This document shows, in pieces, positions 1 through 9,265 of a stretch of 64,000 bases of DNA. Source of the DNA: an uncultured Sphingobacteriales bacterium (lineage in GTDB: Bacteria > Bacteroidota > Bacteroidia > Chitinophagales > Chitinophagaceae); contig CALKHN010000071.1 in assembly GCA_937991535.1 (NCBI GenBank), positions 41,105-105,104 of the forward strand, read 5' to 3'. The first letter of the stretch is position 1, and the number at the start of each line of letters is the position of its first letter. Both the position numbers and the translations under genes were made by a program. The notes below the pieces were generated by a model. The model ran no database searches, was not told where the DNA came from, and worked only from the letters and a program-made list of their open reading frames with translations.

Positions 1-1
1 A

Positions 2-220
2 AAAATGATGGTGATGCCCATTAAGGGGCAATATGAACAGCAATGCAATGCCGCTGCTCTGCGGCAATTAGGTGTAATGACACTCCCGCAACTCCCTGAA
101 AATTTCAATATCGTTTTTGAACAATGGTATGCTGATGCGCAGCCCGTTGATATTTCATTTCAATACGATGCGTGCCAAATTGCAGGGATGATGATGCAGA
201 AAGTTGCTGCCCGTCTGTAG
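2..220 (+). CDS. Glycosyltransferase, C-terminal end (partial)
   Basis: This is the last 72 codons of a gene that begins before the window. The residues PIKGQYEQQCNAAAL followed by a hydrophobic LGV resemble the C-terminal acceptor/donor loop of GT1-like glycosyltransferases of the MJ1255/UDP-glucuronosyltransferase type, where a PxxGQxEQxxNA motif contacts the nucleotide sugar. The frame is open from base 2. The 230 bases after the stop hold nothing I can recognise. The family call rests on one motif, so the substrate is unknown. Confidence 0.55.
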   Translation, partial: KMMVMPIKGQYEQQCNAAALRQLGVMTLPQLPENFNIVFEQWYADAQPVDISFQYDACQIAGMMMQKVAARL

Positions 221-451
221 TTTTTAATAAAGTTATTTTCCGCCAAACCTTACAGGTGCACCAAGCCGGTTTATGGCAATAATAGCATACCCATCCTTAC
301 CACACCGCCTGTTACAAAAGCCACGGCATCTATAGGACAGCCAACTAAAAAATGCCTCCATTTACCGGGCGCTGTCTTTTTGATCATGTATTATCAGTGA
401 AAAGGGTTATTGAGGTTTGATCATCATTTTTCGTGCGGCGGGCTTTATCGG

Positions 452-1051
452 TTATTCCCATATTTCCATTTGGGCAGATATGCATTGAAAACTTTTCCGG
501 TGAAAAGGACTAAGCCCGTGCTTTAAAATGGATTGGCGGTGTGCCGCTGTTCCGTAGCCTTTATTGTTATACCAGTTATAGTGCGGAAAATCTTCATGCA
601 GTTTCTTCATGTATTCGTCTCTGTAAGTTTTAGCCAGTACGCTGGCAGCAGCAATGGAAGAAAAAATTCCATCGCCTTTTATGATGCAATGGTGGTTAAT
701 TTTTTTATAGGCATGAAACCGGTTGCCGTCAATTAGTAACAGTTCAGGTATAATCGGCAGCCCGTCTAAAGCCAGGTGCATGGCTTTGAAGGAAGCATTT
801 AATATATTGATCCTGTCAATTTCTTCATGATCTACACTTGCTACATTATATGCTATAGCATTTTCTTCAATATATATTCTCACTTCACTGCGTTGTTCGG
901 AAGTTAATTGTTTTGAATCATTAAGCACCGGATGAAAAAAATTACGGGGCAGTATTACGGCGGCTGCGAACACAGGCCCGGCCAGGCATCCACGGCCTGC
1001 TTCATCGCAACCTGCTTCAATATATATATCCTGGTAGAATGCCTGTAACAT
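452..1051 (-). CDS. rnhB: Ribonuclease HII
   Basis: Cleaves the RNA strand of RNA-DNA hybrids and starts removal of single ribonucleotides from DNA. The N-terminus has the family signature GCDEAGRGCLAGPV (residues about 14-27) with the first catalytic Asp and Glu; further acidic residues follow in LLIDGN and in the region near SVLAKTYRDEYM. About 199 residues is normal for RNase HII. An upstream TTG at 1066 is possible, but the ATG at 1051 (MLQAFYQD) leaves a compact start. It is transcribed away from the heme A synthase gene. Confidence 0.95.
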   Translation of the reverse strand: MLQAFYQDIYIEAGCDEAGRGCLAGPVFAAAVILPRNFFHPVLNDSKQLTSEQRSEVRIYIEENAIAYNVASVDHEEIDRINILNASFKAMHLALDGLPIIPELLLIDGNRFHAYKKINHHCIIKGDGIFSSIAAASVLAKTYRDEYMKKLHEDFPHYNWYNNKGYGTAAHRQSILKHGLSPFHRKSFQCISAQMEIWE

Positions 1052-1066
1052 ATATTCGTGCTGCAA

Positions 1067-1332
1067 TGTTAAGCATAAAAACTATACCCTTATCGCTAAT
1101 GAATATTTGCAGCGGCTTATAACCACATTGCTGTTTACCGTTGTTGCATAGATTCTTCCTGCGTGCCGGAATGACAAGCGGTAGCAATGTTGTTGAGCTG
1201 TTGTGGTAATGCCCGACAAGGAATGCACTGCCTGTCACCCCGACGAAGGAAGGGTTTAAAAGAAATGGATCCTGCCAGTCTTCTTCCGAATTTGAAGTGC
1301 ACAAGATGCCGCTTATTGAATCGGTTTTGCAA
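1067..1332. other. Spacer with remnant of a dispersed repeat
   Basis: This gap separates rnhB from the divergent heme A synthase gene. Its middle (about 1138-1290) contains phrases such as TGCCGGAATGACAAGC and CTGTCACCCCGACGAAGG, which resemble a short dispersed repeat that I associate with Bacteroidota intergenic DNA. No convincing protein or structured RNA is visible. Open frames run through it in two directions but they lack family resemblance. Confidence 0.4.
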
Positions 1333-1340
1333 TACTTTTG
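1333..1340 (+). promoter_or_regulatory. Bacteroidota -7 box (TACTTTTG) for heme A synthase
   Basis: An exact TAnnTTTG match ends 5 bases before the ATG at 1346. No TTG lies 19-21 bases upstream, so only the -7 half is supported. If used, the transcript would be almost leaderless, which also argues against longer upstream starts for the gene. Confidence 0.45.
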
Positions 1341-1345
1341 CAGTT

Positions 1346-2386
1346 ATGAACAAATCGCTTTCACCCTCACCCAGCAGGGCGGTAGCCTGGTGGTTATTAA
1401 CAGGTGCGGGTATGATTATGATACAGGTATTGATAGGAGGCATTACCCGCCTTACCGAATCCGGACTCTCCATTACGGAGTGGAAACCCATTACTGGAAT
1501 ATTGCCGCCAATTGGCGATTTAGCCTGGCAAACCGAATTTGATAAATACAAACAAACCGACCAGTTCAGGTACCTGCATTCAGATTTTTCACTATCCGAT
1601 TTCAAATTTATTTTTTTCTGGGAATGGTTTCACCGATTTTGGGCCAGGTTACTGGGCATTGTTTTTATTGTAGGATTCACGTGGTTCATATGGAAGAAAA
1701 AATTTAAAAAAGAAATGATCGTTCCGCTGGTCATTCTTTTTCTGCTGGGTGTTCTGCAGGGCGCTATTGGATGGATAATGGTAAAAAGCGGACTGGTGCC
1801 TGAAAAATATTTTGTTGGGCATGTTGAACTTGCAACTCATTTTGTAGCGGCATTAATACTGTTGGTTTATACTTTATGGTTTGCTTTACGCCTGCTGGTG
1901 CCGGAGCGGCAAATTGTTCGTTATGCATCCCTAAAAAAATTTACTGTGCTGCTGCTGCTGCTGCTATTTGTTCAGCTTATCTATGGGGGTTTCATGGCAG
2001 GGCTTAAAGCCGCTACCGTTGCGCCTACCTGGCCCACCATCAACGGCGAATGGTTTCCTGCATCATTGTTTAATACCCGGGGCGCGGAGAATTATATAAA
2101 CAATCCATTTATGGTACAGTTTATTCACCGGGGTATAGCCTATCTTTTTGTTATACTCATTATTGTATGGTTTATTAAAGCACGAAAGGCTGTTGCAACG
2201 TCCTGGCTGAGCAAAACCAGGGCAATACCACTGCTGCTGGTGCTGGCCCAGGTGCTGCTTGGCATATTCACTGTTTTGTATTCTCCTTCAGCAAGCGCAT
2301 TTGTATGGTTTGGCGTGCTGCATCAGTTTACTGCAATGCTGTTGCTGGTATCGCTGGTGTGGATATTGTACCTGGTGAAGAAATAA
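1346..2386 (+). CDS. ctaA: Heme A synthase (COX15/CtaA family)
   Basis: Integral membrane enzyme that oxidises the C8 methyl group of heme O to the formyl group of heme A for cytochrome oxidase. The 346 residues form about eight hydrophobic helices. Conserved heme-ligand histidines are seen in EWFHRFW (about residue 96), GHVELATHF (about 159-165), QFIHRG and LHQF near the end; the early GGITRLTESGLS motif is typical of the family. The frame is open from 1187, but a TAnnTTTG box just before 1346 and a normal N-terminus at MNKSLS favour this start. It fits with the heme pathway cluster near the window's other end. Confidence 0.93.
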   Translation: MNKSLSPSPSRAVAWWLLTGAGMIMIQVLIGGITRLTESGLSITEWKPITGILPPIGDLAWQTEFDKYKQTDQFRYLHSDFSLSDFKFIFFWEWFHRFWARLLGIVFIVGFTWFIWKKKFKKEMIVPLVILFLLGVLQGAIGWIMVKSGLVPEKYFVGHVELATHFVAALILLVYTLWFALRLLVPERQIVRYASLKKFTVLLLLLLFVQLIYGGFMAGLKAATVAPTWPTINGEWFPASLFNTRGAENYINNPFMVQFIHRGIAYLFVILIIVWFIKARKAVATSWLSKTRAIPLLLVLAQVLLGIFTVLYSPSASAFVWFGVLHQFTAMLLLVSLVWILYLVKK

Positions 2387-2514
2387 AAGCCGCTAATGAC
2401 TAAAGAAAACCTTTTTTTGTTCCGCTATACCGGATGCGAAAAGATAAATTGCTGTTGACAGTATATTATTATATCCCTCTTTTGCGTTAAATATCAAAGT
2501 ATTATATTGCATTA

Positions 2515-4794
2515 ATGCCTGTTGTTTCTAACATAAAAGCATATATAAAGGGGTTTTATTATTCCTTTCCTATTCAACTTTTTATTCTTCATCTCAGGCG
2601 TTATCAGTTGCTTCTTGTTTTCTGGTTTATTTTAGCCAGCGCGATCAATGGTGACTTCATGAGCACGTTCGGCGCGGACTCCCTTTTCCTCGCTCCCGAG
2701 TACTTTGGAGACGTAAACGGGCTAAGCATGGCCATAGTGGGTGTGGCCACAGGTATTTTTATAACGAGCTGGAACATCACTACTTTTATTTTACACAGCA
2801 ATCAATTCAAATTTTTAGCCACTACTTCTAAACCTTTTTTGAAGTACTGTATTAACAATTCCATTATTCCGCTGTTGTTCCTTATTTTCTATTTGTCTAA
2901 AAGTATTTATTACGATGTGCACAATGAGTTGCTTCCTGTTCGCAGAATTATTGTGTTGATAGCCGGGTTTTTATCGGGACTCAGTTTTGCTTTTGTGATT
3001 TCTTTTTTATATTTTTTCAGAACAGAGAAATCCATGATGCGTACTATGGAGCCTGTTTTCAGGGATCCCAAAACATTTGCCGCACAATTTGGTATTGGCG
3101 GCAAGCATTTTCACGAAAAAGGGATGTTGCACGTAGACTGGTTTTTCAATACAAGGATGAAGTTGAAAAAGCCCCGTAACGTAGCTCATTATTCGCAGGA
3201 ATTTATTGATACGGTTTTTAAAAGACATCATTTTAGTGCTGTTATATCCATTATACTCGCATTTTTATTTTTGGCGCTGATTGGGATGCTGATGGACAAA
3301 CCATTTTTTATTATCCCTGCGGCGGCGGCCATCCTTTTATTTTTTTCTGTACTGATCGCGGGATCGGGAGCGTTAACTTACTGGCTTAAAAGCTGGGCTT
3401 TTCCTATTCTGCTGCTCCTGGGTATAGGATTGAATTTTTTGTTTAAAAAAGAGATCATTGATCCGCGCAATAAGGCTTATGGCATAAATTATACTAACCG
3501 TAGTGAACGGCCGGTTTACACGCGGGACAGCATCATGCAATTGTGTACCATTGAAAAAATGGAAGCGGATAAGGAAAATATGATCCGGATACTGGAGCGG
3601 TGGAAAGAGCGGCAGCCTGAAAAAAAGCCTCTATTGTACATAATAAATGTAAGCGGAGGGGGTACGCGGTCGGCAACATTTACCCTCAATGTAATGCAGC
3701 ACATGGATAGCATTATGAATGGAGAACTGTTGAAAAAGACCTTTGTTATTAACGGGGCTTCCGGGGGTATGCTGGGAGCAACTTATTACCGCGAACTATT
3801 TCGGTTAAAACAGCAGGGTGAGCCGGTTAATCCCCTGGATCAGCAATATGCCGATAATATATCCAAAGATCTTTTGAATGCCCTGTTTTCTTCTTTTGTG
3901 ACACGCGATCTTTTTGCGCCCGCCCAGCAGTTCAAAGCGGGAAATTATAGTTATATCAAGGACAGGGGTTATGCTTTTGAGGAGCAGTTCAATCGCAACA
4001 CAGGCAGAATATTAGATTATACCTTAAGGGATATTGCTGAAGATGAAACCGCTGCGAAAATACCGCTCATGCTTTTTAATTCTACGATTACCAGAGATGG
4101 ACGCAAAATGATCATCAGCACCCAGCCCGTTAGTTTTATGATGCGTAATTGGCCCGATTCGGCTGCCGGGATAACCGCAGAACCCGATGCTATTGATTTT
4201 ACCGCTATGTTTAACAAGCAGGATCCCTATAGTATCAGGCTTCTTTCTACTTTACGAATTAATGCAACTTTCCCTTATGTTTTGCCTAATGTATGGCTTC
4301 CATCCACACCGATTATAGACGTAATGGATGCAGGCATGCGGGATAACTTCGGGCAGGAATCTTCCCTGCGTTTTTTACATGTTATGGAAAACTGGATAAC
4401 GGATAACACAGGAGGAGTTGTATTTATACAAATACGCGATCGTAAGGATGGTGAATGGGATGAAGGATATGACGACCCCAGCATTACAGGGATGATTACA
4501 AAACCTATTATGACGCTGCAACACAACTGGATGAAGATGCAGGACTATTATCACGATGAAATGATTCAGTATGCCTATACGGGTTATAGCTTTCCCTTTA
4601 AAAAAATTACTTTTTCCTATACGCCATTACCCCAGCAAAAAGGAGCCGCTTTAAACTTTCATCTTACCCGCAATGAAAAACTAGACATCAGGAGGGCGCT
4701 GCATTCTGAATCAAATGCAGCGTCGTTTAAAAAGATCAGCTTTTTTCATTCCGGCCGCGTAGAGGCCGGATCAACCGAAATGCATTTGGAATAA
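2515..4794 (+). CDS. Patatin-like phospholipase with N-terminal membrane segments
   Basis: The 759-residue protein has several hydrophobic helices in its first 310 residues and a patatin-like acyl hydrolase domain afterwards. SGGGTRSA (about residue 380) matches the glycine-rich oxyanion loop, GASGG (about 415) the nucleophile elbow with the catalytic Ser, and DAGMRD (about 606) the Asp of the Ser-Asp dyad. It probably cleaves membrane lipids, with the catalytic part anchored to the inner membrane. Its last 59 bases overlap the end of the convergent lipid kinase gene. The substrate cannot be inferred. Confidence 0.85.
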   Translation: MPVVSNIKAYIKGFYYSFPIQLFILHLRRYQLLLVFWFILASAINGDFMSTFGADSLFLAPEYFGDVNGLSMAIVGVATGIFITSWNITTFILHSNQFKFLATTSKPFLKYCINNSIIPLLFLIFYLSKSIYYDVHNELLPVRRIIVLIAGFLSGLSFAFVISFLYFFRTEKSMMRTMEPVFRDPKTFAAQFGIGGKHFHEKGMLHVDWFFNTRMKLKKPRNVAHYSQEFIDTVFKRHHFSAVISIILAFLFLALIGMLMDKPFFIIPAAAAILLFFSVLIAGSGALTYWLKSWAFPILLLLGIGLNFLFKKEIIDPRNKAYGINYTNRSERPVYTRDSIMQLCTIEKMEADKENMIRILERWKERQPEKKPLLYIINVSGGGTRSATFTLNVMQHMDSIMNGELLKKTFVINGASGGMLGATYYRELFRLKQQGEPVNPLDQQYADNISKDLLNALFSSFVTRDLFAPAQQFKAGNYSYIKDRGYAFEEQFNRNTGRILDYTLRDIAEDETAAKIPLMLFNSTITRDGRKMIISTQPVSFMMRNWPDSAAGITAEPDAIDFTAMFNKQDPYSIRLLSTLRINATFPYVLPNVWLPSTPIIDVMDAGMRDNFGQESSLRFLHVMENWITDNTGGVVFIQIRDRKDGEWDEGYDDPSITGMITKPIMTLQHNWMKMQDYYHDEMIQYAYTGYSFPFKKITFSYTPLPQQKGAALNFHLTRNEKLDIRRALHSESNAASFKKISFFHSGRVEAGSTEMHLE

Positions 4795-5650
4795 CGCTGA
4801 TGGCGAAACCTGGAGCCGTAGGTTTGGGATCACCATCAATGTGCAGCGGAGCCAAGTCTGGATTTTTGATATAGAGATTTTTCGTTTGATAATAAATAAC
4901 ACCCTTTTTTTTATAACGAATTTCTTTCACCTCCCCCCTCCATATTTGCTGCAGTACTGCAAGCAGCATATGCGGCTTATTCATTTTCTGTACAATTACA
5001 ATATCCAGTAAACCATCATTAAGATCTGCTTTCGGTGCAATGGTAAACTGGTTGCCAAACTGGTTGCTGTTGGCTATACTAACAAAAAATGCTTCTGTAA
5101 AAATAGAATTGCCATTTGCATTAATCTCAAAGCGGTATGGTTTTGCCTTAATAAAATTAGTATAGGTTTGCTTTATGTAGGTTATAAGGCCCCTGCGGTT
5201 TTGCTTTGCGAAATCATGCGCCACCTGTGCATCAAAACCTAAACCGCTAAGCATACACGAGAAATTATTATTGATCGTAAATGCATCGGTGTATACCGGC
5301 GTGCCTGTGAAAATAAGGTCAATGGCCTTCTGAGGATTTTTAGAGATACCAGCGCAAAAAGCAAGTCCGTTGCCTGAGCCGCAGGGGATAAGTCCAAAAT
5401 TAACACCCGTATCTCTCAGGTTATACACCACACTGCTTATGGTGCCGTCACCGCCGGCTACCACAATGTCTGTTACGTCATCTTGTAATATTTTAGCTCG
5501 GATAGCATCATAATCGCCTTCGGCATTGGTGGGATAAATTTCAAAATCTATTCCCCGGCCGGTAAGTTTTTTTTCAATCAGCTTCCTGATACGGGACTTG
5601 TTTCCTGTGCCGGCAATTGGGTTGAGCAAAAAGATTATGCTGCGTTTCAT
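4736..5650 (-). CDS. Diacylglycerol/lipid kinase (YegS/Rv2252/BmrU family)
   Basis: Predicted soluble or membrane-associated kinase that phosphorylates a lipid using ATP. N-terminal LLNPIAGTGNKSR is the DAGK-catalytic NP motif; VAGGDGTISSV (about residues 62-72) is the nucleotide-binding GGDGT motif; IPCGSGNGLA follows. The length, about 304 residues, is standard. An ATG at 5665 would add five residues, but 5650 puts the start just before the first beta strand. The 3' end overlaps the convergent patatin gene by 59 bases. Pairing with a lipid hydrolase suggests lipid turnover, but that is inference. Confidence 0.9.
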   Translation of the reverse strand: MKRSIIFLLNPIAGTGNKSRIRKLIEKKLTGRGIDFEIYPTNAEGDYDAIRAKILQDDVTDIVVAGGDGTISSVVYNLRDTGVNFGLIPCGSGNGLAFCAGISKNPQKAIDLIFTGTPVYTDAFTINNNFSCMLSGLGFDAQVAHDFAKQNRRGLITYIKQTYTNFIKAKPYRFEINANGNSIFTEAFFVSIANSNQFGNQFTIAPKADLNDGLLDIVIVQKMNKPHMLLAVLQQIWRGEVKEIRYKKKGVIYYQTKNLYIKNPDLAPLHIDGDPKPTAPGFAISVIPNAFRLIRPLRGRNEKS

Positions 5651-5800
5651 ACCTGCAAACTGCATAACTTAAAAGATATAGGAACAATCGTGTGCTATTA
5701 TCTTCTCATATTTTTGCGATAGCTTCAACCGCATTTTAAGGTACATTAAGCACAGCAGGCATTTCTGCAGAACTGAGCATTTGCAGGTGAAAAATAAAAA

Positions 5801-6358
5801 CTAGGCTCTTTGTGATACTTTTTTCTTGCTTTTCAAAGCCTGGGTAATAGCCGCAGAAAGATTTTGTAAAGTGGGTTTTCCTTCAAAGCGTTCCCCATTC
5901 ACAAATATGGCAGGTATATCTGTAATTCCTGCATCCACAGCCTGCATCTGGTCATCTCTTACATACCATCCAAATTTTGAATTCATCAGGTCGTCCAGAA
6001 AATGTTTGCGGGTAACTCCAATATCCCGGGCATAGCCCTTAAGACTGATGGTACCCAAATTACGCTGGTGATGAAGCAAAATGTTATGCATTTCCCAGAA
6101 TTTACCTTCCTGGCCTGCAGCAATGGCAGCTTCGGCAGCTTTAAAGGAACGCTGGTGAATACGGGTAAGTGGGAAATGACGAAAATTGTATTTTATCTTT
6201 CCTTTATATGTTTCCAGCAACTGCCGCACAACATCGTGAATCTTAGCTGTTTCTGCACTTTCATAATCTCCGTACTCCTCAATGAGCACTTTTGCCTCCG
6301 GATCGCCAACAATCATTTCTTTTGGTGGTATTATCCTTTCTTCGACTTTAAACTTCAT
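5801..6358 (-). CDS. DsbA-like thioredoxin-fold protein lacking all cysteines
   Basis: The 185 residues follow the DsbA/DSBA oxidoreductase fold: strand VLIEEYGDYES, a helical insert with the family-like phrase FRHFPLTRIH, FWEMHNILLHHQ, and the cis-proline loop DIPAIFVNGERFEG near the C-terminus. The site where homologues carry CPxC reads ESAE (about residues 33-36), and the whole protein contains no cysteine. It therefore cannot be a thiol-disulfide oxidoreductase. No signal peptide is visible, so it is probably cytoplasmic. A binding or chaperone role is possible, but nothing here shows it. Confidence 0.8.
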   Translation of the reverse strand: MKFKVEERIIPPKEMIVGDPEAKVLIEEYGDYESAETAKIHDVVRQLLETYKGKIKYNFRHFPLTRIHQRSFKAAEAAIAAGQEGKFWEMHNILLHHQRNLGTISLKGYARDIGVTRKHFLDDLMNSKFGWYVRDDQMQAVDAGITDIPAIFVNGERFEGKPTLQNLSAAITQALKSKKKVSQRA

Positions 6359-6543
6359 GATCCAATCTTTTTATGATTAACCTAATAGTGTCAAAATAGA
6401 TGCCATTTCATCCTTCCTGACGTAAACCTGTATAATATAAGGTAAAGATCATCAATTTTCAATGATTTACAACATATTGATACAATATACTGTATAATGA
6501 CAAATTGTCTTAACATGTTATATTTTTTTAACAAAAAATCTGG

Positions 6544-6551
6544 TAGGTTTG
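6544..6551 (+). promoter_or_regulatory. -7 box TAGGTTTG before LOG-family gene
   Basis: Exact TAnnTTTG match ending 8 bases before the ATG at 6560. No correctly spaced -33 TTG is seen. A start at the second ATG (6572) would give a more usual leader. Confidence 0.35.
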
Positions 6552-6559
6552 GAAGCTAA

Positions 6560-7303
6560 ATGCTTGAATTTATGGCCAATGGCACTACAACCGAGATTCG
6601 CTTTTTGGAAGGACCGCAGTCGAGATGGGAAGAATTTAAATTTGTTATAAAAGCTGCCTGGGAATTTATTAAAGGATTCAGGGCTTTGCATTTTACAGGA
6701 CCATGCGTTACTATTTTTGGGTCGGCAAGATTTAAAGAAGATCATGAGTATTATGTACTTACGCAAAAACTATCGGGTGAAATCGCAAAACTTGGTTTTA
6801 CTATAATGACCGGTGGCGGACCAGGAATTATGGAGGCCGCTAATCGTGGGGCAAAAGATGTTGGCGGCCGATCGGTGGGATGCAATATTGTTTTACCTCA
6901 TGAACAATACCCCAATCCTTACCTCGATAAATGGGTGAACATCAAATACTTCTTTGTACGTAAAACCCTGCTGATAAAATATTCTTATACTTTTGTGGTG
7001 ATGCCAGGCGGATTTGGAACGCTTGATGAGTTTTTTGAAGCGTTAACCCTTATCCAAACCAAAATGATCAATGCATTCCCTATTATTATTTTTTGCAAAG
7101 ATTTCCATAAGGAATTAATGGATTATATAGAAAAACTGATCGTTGCCGGAACGATTTCGCCCGTTGATCTGGACCTGGTATTGCTTACCGATTCTGTTGA
7201 AGAAGCGGTTGAACATATTAAAACGAACAGTATTAAGCAGTTCGGGTTAAAATATACGGAGGCAAAACCTAGCAGGTGGCTGTTTGAAAAGCGGTATTTT
7301 TAA
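6560..7303 (+). CDS. LOG family protein (TIGR00730), probable nucleotide 5'-monophosphate nucleosidase
   Basis: Rossmann-fold protein of the lysine-decarboxylase-like (LOG) family, whose characterised members release the base from cytokinin or other nucleoside monophosphates. Visible motifs are TIFGSARF, MTGGGPGIMEAANRGA (about residues 84-99) and MPGGFGTLDEFFE (about 147-159), which carry the PGGxGT signature. At 247 residues it is a normal length. The ATG at 6572 (MANGTT) is an alternative start. Its stop is 108 bases from that of the convergent OsmC gene, with a hairpin between them. Confidence 0.9.
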   Translation: MLEFMANGTTTEIRFLEGPQSRWEEFKFVIKAAWEFIKGFRALHFTGPCVTIFGSARFKEDHEYYVLTQKLSGEIAKLGFTIMTGGGPGIMEAANRGAKDVGGRSVGCNIVLPHEQYPNPYLDKWVNIKYFFVRKTLLIKYSYTFVVMPGGFGTLDEFFEALTLIQTKMINAFPIIIFCKDFHKELMDYIEKLIVAGTISPVDLDLVLLTDSVEEAVEHIKTNSIKQFGLKYTEAKPSRWLFEKRYF

Positions 7304-7341
7304 AGACTGTTTAAATACGCATTGGAAAGCACACTTATAAA

Positions 7342-7375
7342 AACAATAATGCCACCTGGTAATGGCACTATTGTT
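7342..7375. terminator. Hairpin between convergent LOG and OsmC genes
   Basis: Arms at 7342-7354 and 7363-7375 pair over 13 positions with one mismatch, closed by an 8-base loop, with A-rich DNA before and a short T run after. The position between two converging stops fits a bidirectional terminator. The T run is weak. Confidence 0.5.
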
Positions 7376-7411
7376 TAGGTGTAAGATAATATCACTTTAA
7401 AAAATATTCTA

Positions 7412-7822
7412 TTACAACAAGGTAGCGTCTAACGTAATATCGGCATTCAGCAATTTACTGATGGGGCAGTTCGTCTTGGCATCCGCAGCAGCCGCGTCAA
7501 ATTTGGCCTTATCAATACCGGGTACTTTTGCTTTTAGTACCAGGTGAGAAGAAGTGACAGTCATACCTTCCAGTGTAATGGTACAATCGGTATTGATCTC
7601 ATCGGCCGTAAACCCTGCTTCATTCAATACAAATGCCAGCTTCATGCTAAAACAACCTGCATGAGCTGCGGCAACCAGTTCCTCCGGGTTGGTGCCTGTG
7701 CCTTCCTCAAAACGCGACTTATACGAATATTGTGCTTTACTGAGCACGGTGCTTTGGGTGCTTACTACGCCATTACCATCTTTGCCAGTGCCGTTCCACA
7801 CGGCGGTTGCTGAACGTTTCAT
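7412..7822 (-). CDS. OsmC/Ohr family peroxiredoxin-like protein
   Basis: Small cytoplasmic hydroperoxide reductase of the OsmC family. Typical motifs are the early AVWNGTGKDG, the helix GTNPEELVAAAHAGCFSMKLA with the first catalytic Cys (about residue 57), and a second Cys in KTNCPISKLL (about 119). At 136 residues it has the length of OsmC rather than of larger YhfA forms. It would reduce organic hydroperoxides with a dithiol donor. It stands alone, transcribed toward the LOG gene. Confidence 0.92.
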   Translation of the reverse strand: MKRSATAVWNGTGKDGNGVVSTQSTVLSKAQYSYKSRFEEGTGTNPEELVAAAHAGCFSMKLAFVLNEAGFTADEINTDCTITLEGMTVTSSHLVLKAKVPGIDKAKFDAAAADAKTNCPISKLLNADITLDATLL

Positions 7823-8006
7823 ATTTTATTATTTATTTGTTACGAAAATACAAATTGCACCAAGAGGAGGATTACGGATCGCAGGATTAAAATAACAAAT
7901 TCCAACAAGCCATCCGGTCATTACAAGTTACTAAGTTCCGAAATCTTTTCGAGCCTTTGACGTATAACAAATAATTTTACGTTTTTCGAAAATCAAATCG
8001 TTTTAA

Positions 8007-9152
8007 ATGCCACCTGTCATTTCCAAACTTCCGGAAGTGGGTACAACCATTTTTACAGTGATGAGCTCCCTGGCAAAGGAATACAATGCGGTAAACCTCG
8101 GGCAGGGCTTCCCGGATTTTGACATGAATGAAGAACTGATTGCAAGGGTAAATGAAGCCATGCAAAAGGGATATAACCAGTATACCCACATGAACGGTTA
8201 CCTGCCACTGCGCGAAGCGCTTGCCGAAAAAATAGCAGATCTGTATGGATCAAATATAGATGCCGATACCGAAATTACCGTTACGCCCGGCGGTACCTAT
8301 GCTATATACACTGCATTGACCAGCGTACTACAACCAGGCGATGAGGTGATCATTTTTCAGCCGGGCTACGACAGTTATATACCCAATGTGCTCATCAATG
8401 GCGCTAAGCCCGTATTGATCCCTTTACAATATCCTGATTATTCTGTTAACTGGGAAGCAGTACGCAAAGCCGTTACGCCGCGCACCCGCATGATCATGCT
8501 CAATTCGCCGCATAACCCCACAGGGGCCATACTGCGGGAGCAAGATATAGCAGCATTGAGAACTATTGTTACAGGAACGGATATTTTTATATTGAGCGAC
8601 GAGGTATACGAACATGTAATATTTGATGAATTGCCACACCAGAGCATGCTTCGTTACCCCGATTTGCTGGAAAGAAGTTTCGTGTGTTTTTCTTTTGGGA
8701 AGATCTATCACTGCACGGGCTGGAAGATCGGTTATTGCGTAGCGCCGGCAGCGGCGATGAATGAATTCAGGAAAGTGCACCAGTTCAATTGTTTTTCAAC
8801 CGATACGCCCAAACAGGTAGCGCTTGCCTCTTTTTTACAACAAAAAGACCAGTATGAAACGCTGGGCAGTTTTATACAGCAAAAAAGAGATTATTTTTTG
8901 CGATTGATGAAGGATACAAAATTCAGGATGTATAACTCCTATGGCAGTTACTTTATTTTGGGCAGCTATGGCCATTTCAGCGAAGAAGCCGAAAAGGATA
9001 TCGCCATCCGCATTACCAAAGACCATGGTGTAGCCACGATCCCGGTTTCCGCATTTTACCAAACACCCACCGATAACAAAGTGCTGCGTTTTTGTTTTTG
9101 TAAAAAAGAAGAAACACTGGAGAAGGCGGTGGAAAGGTTGAGGGGGGTATAA
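8007..9152 (+). CDS. PLP-dependent aminotransferase, methionine/kynurenine aminotransferase type
   Basis: Class I/II aminotransferase of 381 residues. The N-terminal NLGQGFPDF is the hallmark of the YbdL/kynurenine aminotransferase group; NSPHNPTGA (about residues 166-174) binds PLP; LSDEVYEHV carries the Asp and Tyr that contact the cofactor; SFGKIYHCTGWKIGY contains the Schiff-base Lys. YbdL-type enzymes prefer methionine, histidine or phenylalanine with a 2-oxo acid. The exact substrate is not decidable here. It is the last core gene before the accessory patch. Confidence 0.9.
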   Translation: MPPVISKLPEVGTTIFTVMSSLAKEYNAVNLGQGFPDFDMNEELIARVNEAMQKGYNQYTHMNGYLPLREALAEKIADLYGSNIDADTEITVTPGGTYAIYTALTSVLQPGDEVIIFQPGYDSYIPNVLINGAKPVLIPLQYPDYSVNWEAVRKAVTPRTRMIMLNSPHNPTGAILREQDIAALRTIVTGTDIFILSDEVYEHVIFDELPHQSMLRYPDLLERSFVCFSFGKIYHCTGWKIGYCVAPAAAMNEFRKVHQFNCFSTDTPKQVALASFLQQKDQYETLGSFIQQKRDYFLRLMKDTKFRMYNSYGSYFILGSYGHFSEEAEKDIAIRITKDHGVATIPVSAFYQTPTDNKVLRFCFCKKEETLEKAVERLRGV

Positions 9153-9265
9153 CTATAGCCGCACTTCTGGAAGCCATCCGCGTGGGCGAGGACCTTACTG
9201 CTGAGAATCGGTTCGGTTATATTTATTCTTTTTGCTATATTGTTTCTGTATTTACCGCCTTACCA

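Noticed and set aside
1187..1345. N-terminal extension of heme A synthase
   Set aside because: The extra 53 residues have no family counterpart, derive from repeat-like DNA, and lie upstream of the -7 box.
1135..1605. 156-codon minus-strand frame
   Set aside because: It is antisense to the start of heme A synthase and crosses repeat DNA; no family resemblance.
6002..6376. 124-codon plus-strand frame
   Set aside because: It is the antisense shadow of the DsbA-like gene.
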